A DNA stretch of 64,000 bases from Kribbella jejuensis (GCF_006715085.1 NZ_VFMM01000002.1:1524260-1588259); one strand, 5' to 3'; positions 51,360 through 60,882 are shown, counted from the stretch's first letter. Numbers and translations: made by a program. The notes: generated from the sequence alone by a model not told the origin.

Positions 51360-53297
51360 GTGGCAGGCCGGATCAAGGAAGAGGACATCGCGCTGGTGCG
51401 CGAGCGGGCCCGGATCGACGACGTCGTGGGTTCGTACGTGACCTTGAAGAACGCCGGCGGAGGCAACCTGAAGGGTCTCTGCCCGTTCCACGACGAGAAG
51501 TCGCCCTCGTTCAACGTCACCCCGGCCCGCGGGTTCTTCTACTGTTTCGGCTGCCAAGAGGGCGGCGACGTGATCGACTTCATCCAGAAGGTCGACCAGA
51601 TCACGTTCTCCGAGGCGGTCGAGACGCTGGCCGCGAAGGTCGGCATCCAGCTCCGGTACGAGGACTCCGGCGCGCCGGTGCAGCGCGGCCCGGGGAACCA
51701 GCGGCCCCGGCTGGTCGAGGCCCACAAGGTGGCCGCCGAGTTCTACGTCGACAACCTGTTCACCGCGCCCGAGGCGTCGCTCGGGCGGCAGTTCCTGGAC
51801 CAGCGCGGCTTCGACAAGGATGCCGCCGTACAGTTCGGCGTCGGGTTCTCGCCGCGCGGTGGAGAGGCGCTGGTCAGCCACCTCCGCGGCCGTGGCTTCA
51901 CGAACGCCGAGCTGGTCGCGTCCGGCCTGGCCGCCGACGGCCAGCGCGGGCTGTACGACCGGTTTCGCGGCCGGCTGATGTGGCCCATCCGGGACGCGTC
52001 GTCGGACGTGATCGGGTTCGGCGCGCGCCGGTTGTTCGACGACGACCGGATCGAAGCGAAGTACCTGAACACTCCCGAGACCTCGATCTACAAGAAGTCC
52101 AAGGTCCTGTACGGCGTGGACCTGGCGCGGCGCGAGATTGCCAAGGGCCGGCAAGCCGTGGTGGTCGAGGGCTATACCGACGTGATGGCCTGTCACCTGG
52201 CCGGCGTACAGACCGCGGTCGCCACCTGCGGTACGTCGTTCGGCGACGACCACGCCCGCGTGTTGCGGCAGCTGCTGCTCGACCACGACCAGTTCCGCGG
52301 CGAGGTGATCTTCACCTTCGACGGTGACGAGGCCGGTCAGCGGGCGGCCCTCAAGGCGTTCGCGGGGGACCAGGCCTTCGCCGCGCAGACGTACGTCGCG
52401 GTCGAGCCGGAAGGGCTGGATCCGTGTGACCTCCGGCTGCAGAAGGGTGACGCGGCGGTCCGCGAGCTGATCGGGCGGCGCGTCCCGCTGTACCGGTTCG
52501 TGCTGCGGAACGTGCTGTCGAAGTACGACCTGGACCGCGCGGACACCCGGATCGACGCGCTGCGGGACGCGGCGCGGCTGGTGATCAGCATCCGCGACCG
52601 GTCGAAGGTGGACGCCTTCACGCGCGAGCTGGCCGGCCACCTGGGCATGGAGGTCGACCAGGTCCGCACCGAGGTCTACCGCGCCGCGGCGCGTGGCGGC
52701 CCCGCGTCCGGCTCGGCGGACCGCACAGCAACCGCCTCGGGTGCGGCGTCCGGTGTGGCGGCCCAGGTCGCAGCTCCTGGGGCCGTCGCGCCCGCACCGC
52801 GCAACGACATTCCCTCGCCGCGGGACCAGCGGTTCGTGATCGAGTGGGACGTCCTGAAGCTCGCCATGCAGTACCCGGCCCTGGTCGGCACGGCGTTCGA
52901 CGAGCTCGACGACCACGACTTCACCCACCCCTGGCTGGCCGCGATCCGGGCCGGCATGTCGAAGGCGGGCGGCCCCGCCGCGGCGCCGCCCGGCGAGGCC
53001 TGGGTGGTCGCCGTCCGCGACGCGATCGGCAACGACCCGGCCGCCGCGGTCGTCGGCGCGCTCGCGGTCGACCCGCTCCGCCTCGGCCGCGAACCCGACG
53101 AGCCGTACGCGCTCGCGCTGCTCGCCCGGCTGCAGGAGCTGACCTGCGCCCGCCGGATCGCCGACCTGAAGTCGAAGCTGCAGCGCACCAACCCGATCGA
53201 CCGCGCCGACGAGTACAACCGGATGTTCGGCGAACTGATCGCGCTCGAGGCCTACAAGGCCGAGCTCCGCAACAAGGCGATCTCAGGGGCCCTTTAG
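51360..53297 (+). CDS. dnaG: DNA primase
   Basis: A 645-residue bacterial primase that makes the RNA primers for replication. The CHC2 zinc finger uses C41, H44, C62 and C65 (CPFHDEKSPSF ... YCFGC). The TOPRIM domain shows E270 in VVEGYTDVMAC and D321/D323 in FDGDEAG. A low-complexity Ala/Gly-rich linker leads to the C-terminal helicase-binding domain. The start GTG 51360 is the only one that includes the zinc-finger lead. The last 15 bases overlap the convergent TetR gene. Confidence 0.96.
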   Translation: MAGRIKEEDIALVRERARIDDVVGSYVTLKNAGGGNLKGLCPFHDEKSPSFNVTPARGFFYCFGCQEGGDVIDFIQKVDQITFSEAVETLAAKVGIQLRYEDSGAPVQRGPGNQRPRLVEAHKVAAEFYVDNLFTAPEASLGRQFLDQRGFDKDAAVQFGVGFSPRGGEALVSHLRGRGFTNAELVASGLAADGQRGLYDRFRGRLMWPIRDASSDVIGFGARRLFDDDRIEAKYLNTPETSIYKKSKVLYGVDLARREIAKGRQAVVVEGYTDVMACHLAGVQTAVATCGTSFGDDHARVLRQLLLDHDQFRGEVIFTFDGDEAGQRAALKAFAGDQAFAAQTYVAVEPEGLDPCDLRLQKGDAAVRELIGRRVPLYRFVLRNVLSKYDLDRADTRIDALRDAARLVISIRDRSKVDAFTRELAGHLGMEVDQVRTEVYRAAARGGPASGSADRTATASGAASGVAAQVAAPGAVAPAPRNDIPSPRDQRFVIEWDVLKLAMQYPALVGTAFDELDDHDFTHPWLAAIRAGMSKAGGPAAAPPGEAWVVAVRDAIGNDPAAAVVGALAVDPLRLGREPDEPYALALLARLQELTCARRIADLKSKLQRTNPIDRADEYNRMFGELIALEAYKAELRNKAISGAL

Positions 53298-53894
53298 GTG
53301 TGACACCAGCCGCGCGACCTCGGCGGCGTACTTCTCGCTGAAGTCCTCCGCCTCCGGGTCCAGGCCGAGCGCACGGGCTATCTGCGGGAAGACGACCGGC
53401 GCCGATGCCAGGCCGAACAGCGCAAGACCGGTGTAGGCAACGTCGAGGTCGGGGGCGAGCTCGCCGTCGGACTGCCGCTCGCGGAACTCGTCGATCATGG
53501 CCTGGAACCGGGTGCGCTGCCCTTCCGCGTCGAGCGGAGCGCTGACCCGGTCGACGGCCTGGCGGACCAGCAACCGGAGCAGATCGGGCTGCGCGATCGA
53601 CGTCCGGGCGTAGGCGCCGACCACCTCGCCGAGCGTCTCCGCGCCCTCGGCAATGTCCGGCTCGCCTGCCCGCCAGCGGTCCGCGACCGCCTTGTACAGA
53701 CCCTCCTTGCCGCCGAAGTAGTACGAGATCAGCTGTTTGTTGACGCCGGCCCGGGCCGCGATCTCGCTGACCCTGGCGCCGCCGAACCCGTGCAGGCCGA
53801 ACTCGATCACCGCCGCGTCCAGCAGCTGCTGCTTGCTGCGCTCGGGGTCGCGCTGCCGCTCCTCGGGGCCTGGTGATCTGCGCACGAAAATCAT
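53283..53894 (-). CDS. TetR-family regulator
   Basis: A 203-residue repressor with the HTH LLDAAVIEFGLHGFGGARVSEIAARAGVNKQLISYYFGGKEGL. The C-terminal half has a TetR_C-type helical core (LLRLLVRQAVDRVSAPLDAEGQRTRF). It is divergent from an FAD monooxygenase, which is its probable target. The 82-bp gap carries AT-rich stretches (TAACTTAATC) but no long perfect dyad. Its 3' end overlaps dnaG. Confidence 0.88.
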   Translation of the reverse strand: MIFVRRSPGPEERQRDPERSKQQLLDAAVIEFGLHGFGGARVSEIAARAGVNKQLISYYFGGKEGLYKAVADRWRAGEPDIAEGAETLGEVVGAYARTSIAQPDLLRLLVRQAVDRVSAPLDAEGQRTRFQAMIDEFRERQSDGELAPDLDVAYTGLALFGLASAPVVFPQIARALGLDPEAEDFSEKYAAEVARLVSHLKGP

Positions 53895-53976
53895 CCTAGC
53901 GGACTGCCATCCGGCGTGCTAACTTAATCAACCAGACGGATGACAAAGTTTGCTGAACGGATGATTGGAGCCGGAG

Positions 53977-55095
53977 ATGAAGGTCGCGATCGTGGGTGCG
54001 GGGATCGGCGGGCTGGCGCTCGCGCAGGGGCTGGCGAAGGCCGGTGTGGACGTCGCGGTGTACGAGCGCGATCCCTCCCCGCAGCACCGCAAGCAGGGGT
54101 ATCGGATCCACATCAGCAACGTGGGGGAGCAGGCGCTCGCGGAGACATTGCCGGATGCGGTGCGGCGGCGGGTGATCGCGACCGCAACACATCCAGGGGA
54201 CCTGGTGGCGGGGTTCGACGCGCAGTTGAACACGCAGTTCGAGCAGGTGTTCCCGGTCGCCGGGCCGGACGCCGTGACGTCCGTGGATCGGTATGCGTTT
54301 CGTCGCGCGCTGATGACCGGGCTGGACGACGTGCTGCAGTTCGGCCGGCAGTTCTCGTCGTACGCCGAGACCGACGAGGGTGTCGAGATCGCCTTTGCGG
54401 ACGGGAGTTCCGCGACGGCCGATGTGCTCGTCGGTGCGGACGGGGTGGGGTCGCGGGTGCGGTCACAGCTGGTGCCGTCGCAGGACGTGCGTGACATCGG
54501 CGTGCGCTGCATCTACGGGAAGGTGCCGTTGACGTCGGCCGTTCGGTCGCTCGCGCCGGAGGCGTTTCTGCGCGGGTTCTGTTTCGTAGGCGACGGGGCC
54601 GGACTCGGTACTGCGTTCGGGCCCGTGATGTTCCGGGAACCGCCGGCGGAGTACGGCGACTACCTGATGGCCGTGCTGACCGGGACGAACGCGGTGCTCG
54701 GCGCGTCGGACGAGGAGCTGTTCGCGATGTCTCCCGGTGACCTGTGGGCTCTCGTGCAGCGGCTGGTCGGCGACTGGCATCCGTCGGTCCGCGCCCTGCT
54801 CGACGCGGGAGAGCCGGAGGCGGCGTTCCCGATCACGTTGCGGACGTGCATCACGGTGCCGACCTGGTCGTCGTCACGCGTCACGATGCTGGGGGACGCC
54901 GTTCACCCGATGACCCCGGCCGCGGGGGCCGGCGCGAACACGGCGTTATGGGACGCGGCGCGGTTGACGCGGGCGCTGACGTCGGAGGAGGACCTTGCGA
55001 CGTACCAGAAGGACGTTGTGGCGAACGGCCAGGCGATCGTCACCGAGTCGCTGCACAACGCCGAGCGACTGTTCAACGTCTCGATCCCGGTCTGA
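53977..55095 (+). CDS. FAD-dependent monooxygenase, PHBH class
   Basis: A 372-residue class A flavin monooxygenase. VAIVGAGIGGLALAQGLAKAG holds the GxGxxG, VLVGADGVGSRVRSQL the DG motif and VTMLGDAVHPMTPAAGAGANTAL the GD motif that binds FAD ribose and pyrophosphate. ATG 53977 has GGAG six bases upstream; a TTG start 12 bases earlier is less likely. Such enzymes hydroxylate aromatics, often antibiotics or plant phenols, and the divergent TetR regulator suggests inducible detoxification. It overlaps the convergent phosphotransferase by 23 bases. Confidence 0.9.
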   Translation: MKVAIVGAGIGGLALAQGLAKAGVDVAVYERDPSPQHRKQGYRIHISNVGEQALAETLPDAVRRRVIATATHPGDLVAGFDAQLNTQFEQVFPVAGPDAVTSVDRYAFRRALMTGLDDVLQFGRQFSSYAETDEGVEIAFADGSSATADVLVGADGVGSRVRSQLVPSQDVRDIGVRCIYGKVPLTSAVRSLAPEAFLRGFCFVGDGAGLGTAFGPVMFREPPAEYGDYLMAVLTGTNAVLGASDEELFAMSPGDLWALVQRLVGDWHPSVRALLDAGEPEAAFPITLRTCITVPTWSSSRVTMLGDAVHPMTPAAGAGANTALWDAARLTRALTSEEDLATYQKDVVANGQAIVTESLHNAERLFNVSIPV

Positions 55096-56065
55096 GCCGC
55101 TCCTGCAGTTCGGGCAATCGGTCGAGGATCTGAAGGGAGGCGGCATGGCGGGCGCGGGCGTAGAGCTCGAGCGATGGGGAAACGGGAGGTGGCTCGGACA
55201 GCGGGAACGTCGAGCCGATGGTGTGTGCGCAACCGACGGCGATGGCGGACATGAGGTCGTCCACACGAGCCGCGGGATGCTCCTCGCGGTAGGCGTCGAG
55301 CAGTACGCCGAAGCCGTCGATCCACTGGTCGCCGAGCATCACCGTGCGCGGGTCGGCGCCGATCCGCGCGATCTCCCAGGCGACGAAGCGCGGTCGGGGC
55401 GGCTGGAAGTCGATCACCGCGGCGACGGCATCGCCCTTCAGCATCAGGTTCGGCGAGGCAAGGTCTCCGTGCAGGACCTGCACGATCAAGGCAGGCAGCC
55501 CCGCGAGGATCCTGCCGACCCGCCCAAGCAACGCTCGCCGTTCCTTCGCAGCCTCGCACGCCCACTCTTCGAACGGGCTCAGCTCGTCGCGCGCTTGCAA
55601 GCCCGTGATCAGCTGGTCGAACTGCATCTTGGACCGCTCGAGGTCTCGCGCCTCGGTAGCCGGTCTGAGCGTTGGTTTTGCGGCCGGATGTTCCGCAAGC
55701 CGCCGATGCAACCGTCCGAGCACGGCACCAACCGCGGGCCAGCGCTCCCCGGTGATGCCACCCTCGGCCGTCTCCCCGTCCACGAACTCCCACAACGACA
55801 TCGGCACCCGCTCGTCGATCACCGCCCCACCCAACGTCGGCCGCACCCGAGCAACCGGCACCGCCCCACGCCCGGCATACGCCGTCAGCTCGATGGCTGC
55901 CCGCTCGTGCGCGAGGTTCCCGCGATAAACCTTCGCGAACCACCGCCGTCCGTCGTTGTCGACAATCCGATAGTTGAGGGTATTGGTGCCGGCGTCGATG
56001 CGACGCAGCTCGACGGCCTCAAGCCCGTACGACTCCCGCAGCAGCTGCCCGAGTTCGGTCGGCAT
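55073..56065 (-). CDS. Aminoglycoside phosphotransferase/choline kinase-like enzyme
   Basis: A 330-residue protein of the APH/ChoK kinase-like fold. The N-terminal nucleotide region (LEAVELRRIDAGTNTLNYRI ... RWFAKVYR) is followed by the catalytic Brenner motif VLHGDLASPNLMLKG and the DFxxP metal motif AVIDFQPPRP. Resistance to an aminoglycoside cannot be inferred; most such chromosomal genes are of unknown substrate. I take ATG 56065 because the alternative upstream starts (56086, 56107) lie in or beyond a perfect palindrome and none has a clear ribosome binding site. The start is uncertain. Confidence 0.8.
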   Translation of the reverse strand: MPTELGQLLRESYGLEAVELRRIDAGTNTLNYRIVDNDGRRWFAKVYRGNLAHERAAIELTAYAGRGAVPVARVRPTLGGAVIDERVPMSLWEFVDGETAEGGITGERWPAVGAVLGRLHRRLAEHPAAKPTLRPATEARDLERSKMQFDQLITGLQARDELSPFEEWACEAAKERRALLGRVGRILAGLPALIVQVLHGDLASPNLMLKGDAVAAVIDFQPPRPRFVAWEIARIGADPRTVMLGDQWIDGFGVLLDAYREEHPAARVDDLMSAIAVGCAHTIGSTFPLSEPPPVSPSLELYARARHAASLQILDRLPELQERLRPGSRR

Positions 56066-56070
56066 GGGAG

Positions 56071-56086
56071 ATGACAGTCCTGTCAT
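56071..56086. promoter_or_regulatory. Perfect palindrome at the start of the kinase-like gene
   Basis: ATGACAG-TC-CTGTCAT, a 7-2-7 perfect dyad, lies 5 bases upstream of ATG 56065 and covers another possible ATG (56086). It could be an operator for an unidentified repressor, or chance. If operator, the true coding start is downstream. Confidence 0.45.
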
Positions 56087-56206
56087 GTGTCGTGTCAGGT
56101 CTTTCAATCGGTGGTGTTCGGGGCGTACTAACGGCAGTAACCGCAGTAGACAGGGCTTGTCGACGACGGTGCCGGCGGGCTTGCGGTCAGGGAGGGAGTA
56201 GCGAGG

Positions 56207-57859
56207 ATGAGCCCAAGACTAGGACGACGTCGCGGCTGGGGCCTGACAATGGCGGCCGCCGCCGCGCTGGCCGTCGCCGGAGCCGTGACGCCCGTCGCCT
56301 CGAACGCGACCGGTACGGCCGCGACCGCCGGCAACCCGACGGCGTGCGCCAACCGGGTCAACGACACCCCGCGGAAGCTGGTCGACTGCGTCACCCAGAC
56401 CGATCTCTGGGCCCACATGGTCAAGTTCCAGCAGATCGCGGACGCGAACCCGGGCGCCGACGGCCATCCGTCCCGCAACTCGGGTGAGCCGGGCTACAAG
56501 GCGTCGGCCGACTACGTGGCCTCGGTCATGCGCGCGGCGGGCTACAACGTCACGTTGCAGGAATACAAGTTCCCGTACTTCAGCTTCGTCGGCACCCCGG
56601 TGCTCCGCGAGGAATCGCCGACCCCGCACTCGTTCGCGATCGGCGTCGACTTCAACCCCGGCCAGGTCGTTGGTACGACGACCGCCAAGCTCCAGCCCGC
56701 CGGCGGCACCATCGTGCCCGCGACGCCCACGCCGAGCTCCGCGAGCGGTTGTACGGCCGCTGACTTCGCCGGGTTCGTACCGGGCAACATCGCCCTGATC
56801 CAACGCGGCACCTGCACCTTCGCGACGAAGGTCGCGAACGCCGAGGCAGCCGGCGCCACCGCGGCCGTCATCTTCAACGAGGGCAACCCGGGCCGGACCG
56901 GCGTCTTCACCGGCGGCCTGTCCGGCAACGAGCACATCCCCGTCATCTTCACGACGTACGACGTCGGCGCCAGTCTCTTCGGTCAGTACGTCCCGGGAAC
57001 CGGCCCGGTGATGACGGTCGACGTCAAGGCCATCACGGACCCGAACCGTTCCGACTGGAACGTGATCGCCGACTCCAAGGGCGGCGACCCGAACAACATC
57101 CTCGTGATCGACGCGCACCTGGACGCGATCTTCGGCGCCGGGATGCTCGACAACGCGTCGGGTTCGGCGACGATCCTCGACATCGCCCAGCAGCTGAAGA
57201 ACACCAACACCCGGAACAAGCTGCGCTTCATCTGGTTCGGCGGCGAGGAACTCGGCCTGCTCGGCTCCAAGTACTACGTCAGCACGCTTCCCGCCGCGGA
57301 ACTTGCCAAGATCAAGTTCGACCTGGACGCCGACGTCACCGCCACGCCGAACTACGTCGCCGGTGTTCTCGACCCGAAGGACGGCGTCACGCTGTTCGGC
57401 CGCGGACCGGGTACGGCGATGCCGCCGAGCATCTTCGCGCCGTCGGCGATCGGGCGTGACTTCGGCATCGACTACCTGAACTCGATCGGGAAGAACCACA
57501 TCCTGTTCTCGGCCGATGGCACGGACGCCTTCGAGTTCCAGCTCGCCGGCGTACCGGCGAGCGGCGTACTGACCGGGCAGGACTGCTGCAAGCTCGCGTC
57601 GGACGTCGCCCTGTTCGGCGGTACCGAGGGCAACTTCGAGGGCAACGTACCGGGTACCGACGGCGGCTGCGTCGACAACCCGTTCCGCTGGTGCGACAAC
57701 CTCAGCAACAACGATCCCGTGGTGCTGACCTGGATGTCGAAGACCTTCGCCAACATGGTCGGCCACATGGCCTACGACACGCAGGTCTTCAACGCACCTC
57801 GACCCGCCACTGGTCATACCAAGGCGGTTGCACCTGGCAACCACCTTCCAACCAGCTGA
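56207..57859 (+). CDS. Secreted M28-family aminopeptidase with PA domain
   Basis: A 550-residue secreted zinc aminopeptidase. The signal peptide (GLTMAAAAALAVAGAVTPVAS) is followed by an N-terminal helical region, and a protease-associated domain is inserted (GFVPGNIALIQRGTCTFATKVANAEAAGA). The two-zinc site uses H304 (IDAHLD), D315 (MLDNASG), E347-E348 (GGEELG) and a later Asp near 375. It cleaves N-terminal residues from peptides outside the cell. Several Cys near the C-terminus (QDCCKL, GGCVDNPFRWCDN) probably form disulphides. It shares a bidirectional terminator with the next gene. Confidence 0.92.
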   Translation: MSPRLGRRRGWGLTMAAAAALAVAGAVTPVASNATGTAATAGNPTACANRVNDTPRKLVDCVTQTDLWAHMVKFQQIADANPGADGHPSRNSGEPGYKASADYVASVMRAAGYNVTLQEYKFPYFSFVGTPVLREESPTPHSFAIGVDFNPGQVVGTTTAKLQPAGGTIVPATPTPSSASGCTAADFAGFVPGNIALIQRGTCTFATKVANAEAAGATAAVIFNEGNPGRTGVFTGGLSGNEHIPVIFTTYDVGASLFGQYVPGTGPVMTVDVKAITDPNRSDWNVIADSKGGDPNNILVIDAHLDAIFGAGMLDNASGSATILDIAQQLKNTNTRNKLRFIWFGGEELGLLGSKYYVSTLPAAELAKIKFDLDADVTATPNYVAGVLDPKDGVTLFGRGPGTAMPPSIFAPSAIGRDFGIDYLNSIGKNHILFSADGTDAFEFQLAGVPASGVLTGQDCCKLASDVALFGGTEGNFEGNVPGTDGGCVDNPFRWCDNLSNNDPVVLTWMSKTFANMVGHMAYDTQVFNAPRPATGHTKAVAPGNHLPTS

Positions 57860-57873
57860 TCCGGCGACAAACC

Positions 57874-57908
57874 AGGCTGGGCCCCGGCTTCCCGCCGAGG
57901 CCCAGCCT
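57874..57908. terminator. Bidirectional terminator between convergent secreted-enzyme genes
   Basis: AGGCTGGGCC (57874-57883) and its exact complement (57899-57908) form a 10-bp stem with a 15-base loop. It lies in the 54-bp gap between the stop codons of the M28 peptidase and the convergent phosphodiesterase, so it can serve both. Confidence 0.75.
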
Positions 57909-57913
57909 CCCGA

Positions 57914-59722
57914 TCATCGGCGCGTGGCCGGTATTGCGCCCGGAAGTACCCGCGTGCCTTCGACCCGTACGGCGCGCAGGCGGTCGGGATCGAGCCCGAG
58001 GAGCGAAAGAATTGTTGGTGCGACCTGCGTCGTCTCGACGGGTGTGCGGACGATCCCGGCGCGGGTGCCCGTACCGCTGACGATCATCAGGACATGCTGG
58101 TCGCCGCTGTTCATACCACCGTGCTCGGCGAGTTTGGTCGGCTTCGCGTACACGATGCCTTCCTGCACCTTGCCGAAGACGTCGGGATACCGGCCGTTGC
58201 CGACAGGTACGCCGAAGAACCGTGCGACCTGAGCGCCGGCCCAGATGTCCGTCAGACCGGAGTGCTGGACGGTGACAGGCTTCTTGTCGACATTGACGCC
58301 CTGCGCGGTGTGGTTCCACAGGTAGCTCTTGACGAAGTTCGCCGCCGCCTGCGAGTTGTCCGAGAGGTACGACTGCCACAGGTCGTCGTTCGTACCCGCG
58401 ACGATCAAGGTCTTGCTCGGGTGCGTCTTGGCCCATTCGGAGTTGATCGCGTCGACGATCGGACCGTCCTGCACCGTGACGAGCTTGCTCGGATCCTGCG
58501 GCGACTGACCGTGCTTCGCGGTGACGATGATTGTCGTCGAGTCGGTCAGGTGCCGCTTCGCGAGTTCGGCGACCATGCGACCGAGTTGCGCGTCGACGGA
58601 GGCGAAGGCACTCGCGAGCACTGGTCCCGGCACCAGCTTGCCGTTGACCCGCTGGTATCCACCCGCCTGCGGCGCGCTGGTGGTGTAGCCGCCGTGACCG
58701 TCCGGGATCAGGTCGGCCGAGGTCGAGCGAATCTTCTGCGCGACCGACACGGTCTGGAAGTTCATGCCGAAGATCGCCGGCGTACCGACGTGGTCCTTGC
58801 CCGAGTGGTCGACACCGTCGATCTCGTTGAGCATCGCCTGAACCTTGTAGCCGTCGTACTGCTTGGTGGCGGCATCGATATGCGCCCAGTCGTCGTCCTG
58901 CGGGTACGGCGTACCGTCCGGCATCACGGCCTGCGAGTCGATCTCCGGGCCGAAGAAGTCGTCGATGCTCTGACCCTGCGAACCCGGACCGTTGAACGAC
59001 AGGTAGACCGCGTGCTTGTCCGACCACGCGGTCCGCAGACCGGCGGCGTGGATCACCTGGAAGATCGAGTTATCGCCCAGGTAGTCCCAGGGCATGATGT
59101 TCTGACAAGTCGCAGGGTCGATCGGGAAGGTCGACCGGTCGAACGACGAGGCGTCATTCTTCAGGTTCATGATCAGCGCCGGGTTGCGGTCGACACCGTT
59201 CGGCCCGTAGATCGAGCCGTTCTCGTCGAACGACGGAAACGCGTGCGCCGCGCCGGTACTCAGATCCGGTACGCCGGGAAGCGCGTCATCGGGCGAGTCG
59301 TAAACAACGTCCCCGCCGGTCGCCGGCCGGCCGGGCGTGCAGGCCGCACCGGGCTCATCGACCTTGTGGCTGTACTCGACGTCGTAGTAGACACCGGTCG
59401 ACTTCGGATTGCCCCCGGTCATCAGCGCCGTACCACCCGGGTCGGAGTCCGACGGATTCGACGTCGAGGCCCGCGTGTACTCCCGCCCACCGCGCACCAG
59501 CTTCGCAAGCGCCGACGTCGGATGAGTTGCGACGTACCAGTCGAGGTCGCTCTGATGCATCCCGTCCACCGAGATCAGCAACACGTGCCTGCCGTACGAC
59601 GTACTCCCCCCAGGACCGCCCTGCGCCGCCTGAGCACTAGCCCCGCTCAGCGACCCCCCACACAACGCAACAACCGAAGCCGCCACAACTCCGACCACAA
59701 CCGACCGGCGGTATCTCCACAT
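57914..59722 (-). CDS. Secreted alkaline-phosphatase-superfamily phosphodiesterase
   Basis: A 602-residue secreted hydrolase of the nucleotide pyrophosphatase/phosphodiesterase type. The signal peptide (RRSVVVGVVAASVVALCGG) is followed by VLLISVDGMHQSDLDWYV, which holds the first metal Asp. The nucleophile region SDSDPGGTALMTGG, TIIVTAKHGQSPQ with a metal His, and LAEHGGMNSGDQHVLMIV with the late metal His complete the two-metal site. It cleaves phosphodiester or phosphomonoester bonds outside the cell. ATG 59722 has GGAG five bases upstream; a start 18 bases earlier is less likely. Confidence 0.88.
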   Translation of the reverse strand: MWRYRRSVVVGVVAASVVALCGGSLSGASAQAAQGGPGGSTSYGRHVLLISVDGMHQSDLDWYVATHPTSALAKLVRGGREYTRASTSNPSDSDPGGTALMTGGNPKSTGVYYDVEYSHKVDEPGAACTPGRPATGGDVVYDSPDDALPGVPDLSTGAAHAFPSFDENGSIYGPNGVDRNPALIMNLKNDASSFDRSTFPIDPATCQNIMPWDYLGDNSIFQVIHAAGLRTAWSDKHAVYLSFNGPGSQGQSIDDFFGPEIDSQAVMPDGTPYPQDDDWAHIDAATKQYDGYKVQAMLNEIDGVDHSGKDHVGTPAIFGMNFQTVSVAQKIRSTSADLIPDGHGGYTTSAPQAGGYQRVNGKLVPGPVLASAFASVDAQLGRMVAELAKRHLTDSTTIIVTAKHGQSPQDPSKLVTVQDGPIVDAINSEWAKTHPSKTLIVAGTNDDLWQSYLSDNSQAAANFVKSYLWNHTAQGVNVDKKPVTVQHSGLTDIWAGAQVARFFGVPVGNGRYPDVFGKVQEGIVYAKPTKLAEHGGMNSGDQHVLMIVSGTGTRAGIVRTPVETTQVAPTILSLLGLDPDRLRAVRVEGTRVLPGAIPATRR

Positions 59723-59951
59723 GGGCTCTCCAGACATCAACCAGCCCGCACCATCCGTGCGCGCCCCCCATGCCTATGCGCCCGCTACAGCCCCCACATG
59801 AACCCCAGATGTCCAACACCCACCAATTCCCCAACCCCCTCCCAAGAAACCTGTGCACTTCCTCAGCCACAACTCACATCGCGGTCGCCCTCTCCCGTTC
59901 AATCTCCGCGGCACGTGACAGCGTGCCGACCGACAACAGAGGACGACACAT

Positions 59952-60407
59952 ATGAGGACAACCCCGGAATCGACCCGCTCACAGGTGTCCGACGATGATG
60001 TGATGGCCGTGATGAACCGGTTCTACGCGGCCGAGGCGAAGTACGTCGCCGCAGCCGGCGGCACCGACTTCACCGAGGTAGCAGCCCTCCTGGACCCCGA
60101 GGTCGTGCTCTACCAAGCGCCCGGCCTCCCGTTCACCGGCACCGGGACCTGGCGTGGTCACCAAGGCATCCAGTCCTTCTTCGACCGCTTCTCCGAACTT
60201 TGGCAGTCAATGGACGTGATCGACGCGCGCTCCGTCGTCGATGGCGACACGGTCGTCATGCTGCTCCACGTCCGCTTCCGCGCCCGCACCACCGGCCGCA
60301 CAGTCGACACCCGCATCGCCCAGGTCAACACCATCACCAACGGCCGAATCTCCGAGTTCCGCCCGTACTACTGGAACCCATCCGCCATCACCAAAGCCTG
60401 CTCCTAA
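59952..60407 (+). CDS. SnoaL/NTF2-like protein
   Basis: A 151-residue cone-fold protein: VMAVMNRFYAAEAKY, LDPEVVLYQAPGLPFTGTGTWRGHQGIQSFFDRFSELW and TRIAQVNTITNGRISEFRPYYWNP. Family members range from polyketide cyclases to steroid isomerases; the catalytic Asp/Tyr pattern is not specific enough to choose. The 229-base upstream gap has no gene; ATG 59952 is preceded at some distance by AGAGGA. Function unknown. Confidence 0.82.
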   Translation: MRTTPESTRSQVSDDDVMAVMNRFYAAEAKYVAAAGGTDFTEVAALLDPEVVLYQAPGLPFTGTGTWRGHQGIQSFFDRFSELWQSMDVIDARSVVDGDTVVMLLHVRFRARTTGRTVDTRIAQVNTITNGRISEFRPYYWNPSAITKACS

Positions 60408-60462
60408 CCACCCAGCCGCGCCTCGAGCAGCGTACGGATCTGCCGATGTCCGTGCGCGCGGG

Positions 60463-60882
60463 TCACGGCCGAAGAGCTTGCCCTCGCAGGATTTCGAGGC
60501 GGTTCGCGGGGGAGTCGGGGGCCAGGAAGTCGGGAATCGTGCGTTCGTCGCGTCTGGGCCTGGTCAGGAACTCGACCGGCCATTCGGTCACACGCTCCTG
60601 TTTCACGTGCCGGTAGCCACCGTCCTCGGACTCGTCGATGTATTCCCGTTGGAGAACGAGCGCAACCGGTCTTTCTGCGTCGGGTAGCTCGTTGACCGCA
60701 GCCTCGGCCTCGGCGAAGGTCGCGAACGCGTAGAAGTAGTCGGCGACGTCCTTCGCGTCGAGGCTGGGACTGCACCACACGCGGTACTCCAGCACCTCGT
60801 CCCAGACGTACCCGCCACCGGCGAACGCGTGTGCAGGGTAGGAGCCGACTCGCGTTGCGTCGACCGCATCGGGGTAGGTCAT
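60463..60882 (-). CDS. Hypothetical protein
   Basis: A 139-residue protein starting MTYPDAVDATRV at 60882; a longer frame reaches 60981. The middle (VWDEVLEYRVWCSPSLDAKDVADYFYAFATFAEAEAAVNEL) and C-terminus (VEFLTRPRRDERTIPDFLAPDS) read as real protein. The conserved-looking E-Y-R-V-W core suggests a small binding domain, but I do not recognise the family. No signal peptide or membrane segment. No strong ribosome binding site decides the start. Confidence 0.6.
   Translation of the reverse strand: MTYPDAVDATRVGSYPAHAFAGGGYVWDEVLEYRVWCSPSLDAKDVADYFYAFATFAEAEAAVNELPDAERPVALVLQREYIDESEDGGYRHVKQERVTEWPVEFLTRPRRDERTIPDFLAPDSPANRLEILRGQALRP

Noticed and set aside
53895..53976. CATCCG ... CGGATG as a TetR operator upstream of the monooxygenase
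   Set aside because: Arms of 6 bases with more than 20 bases between them are too weak to support an operator.
58094..59998. A 634-codon plus-strand frame opposite the phosphodiesterase
   Set aside because: Arg/Val/Asp-rich shadow of a secreted enzyme with signal peptide and metal motifs.
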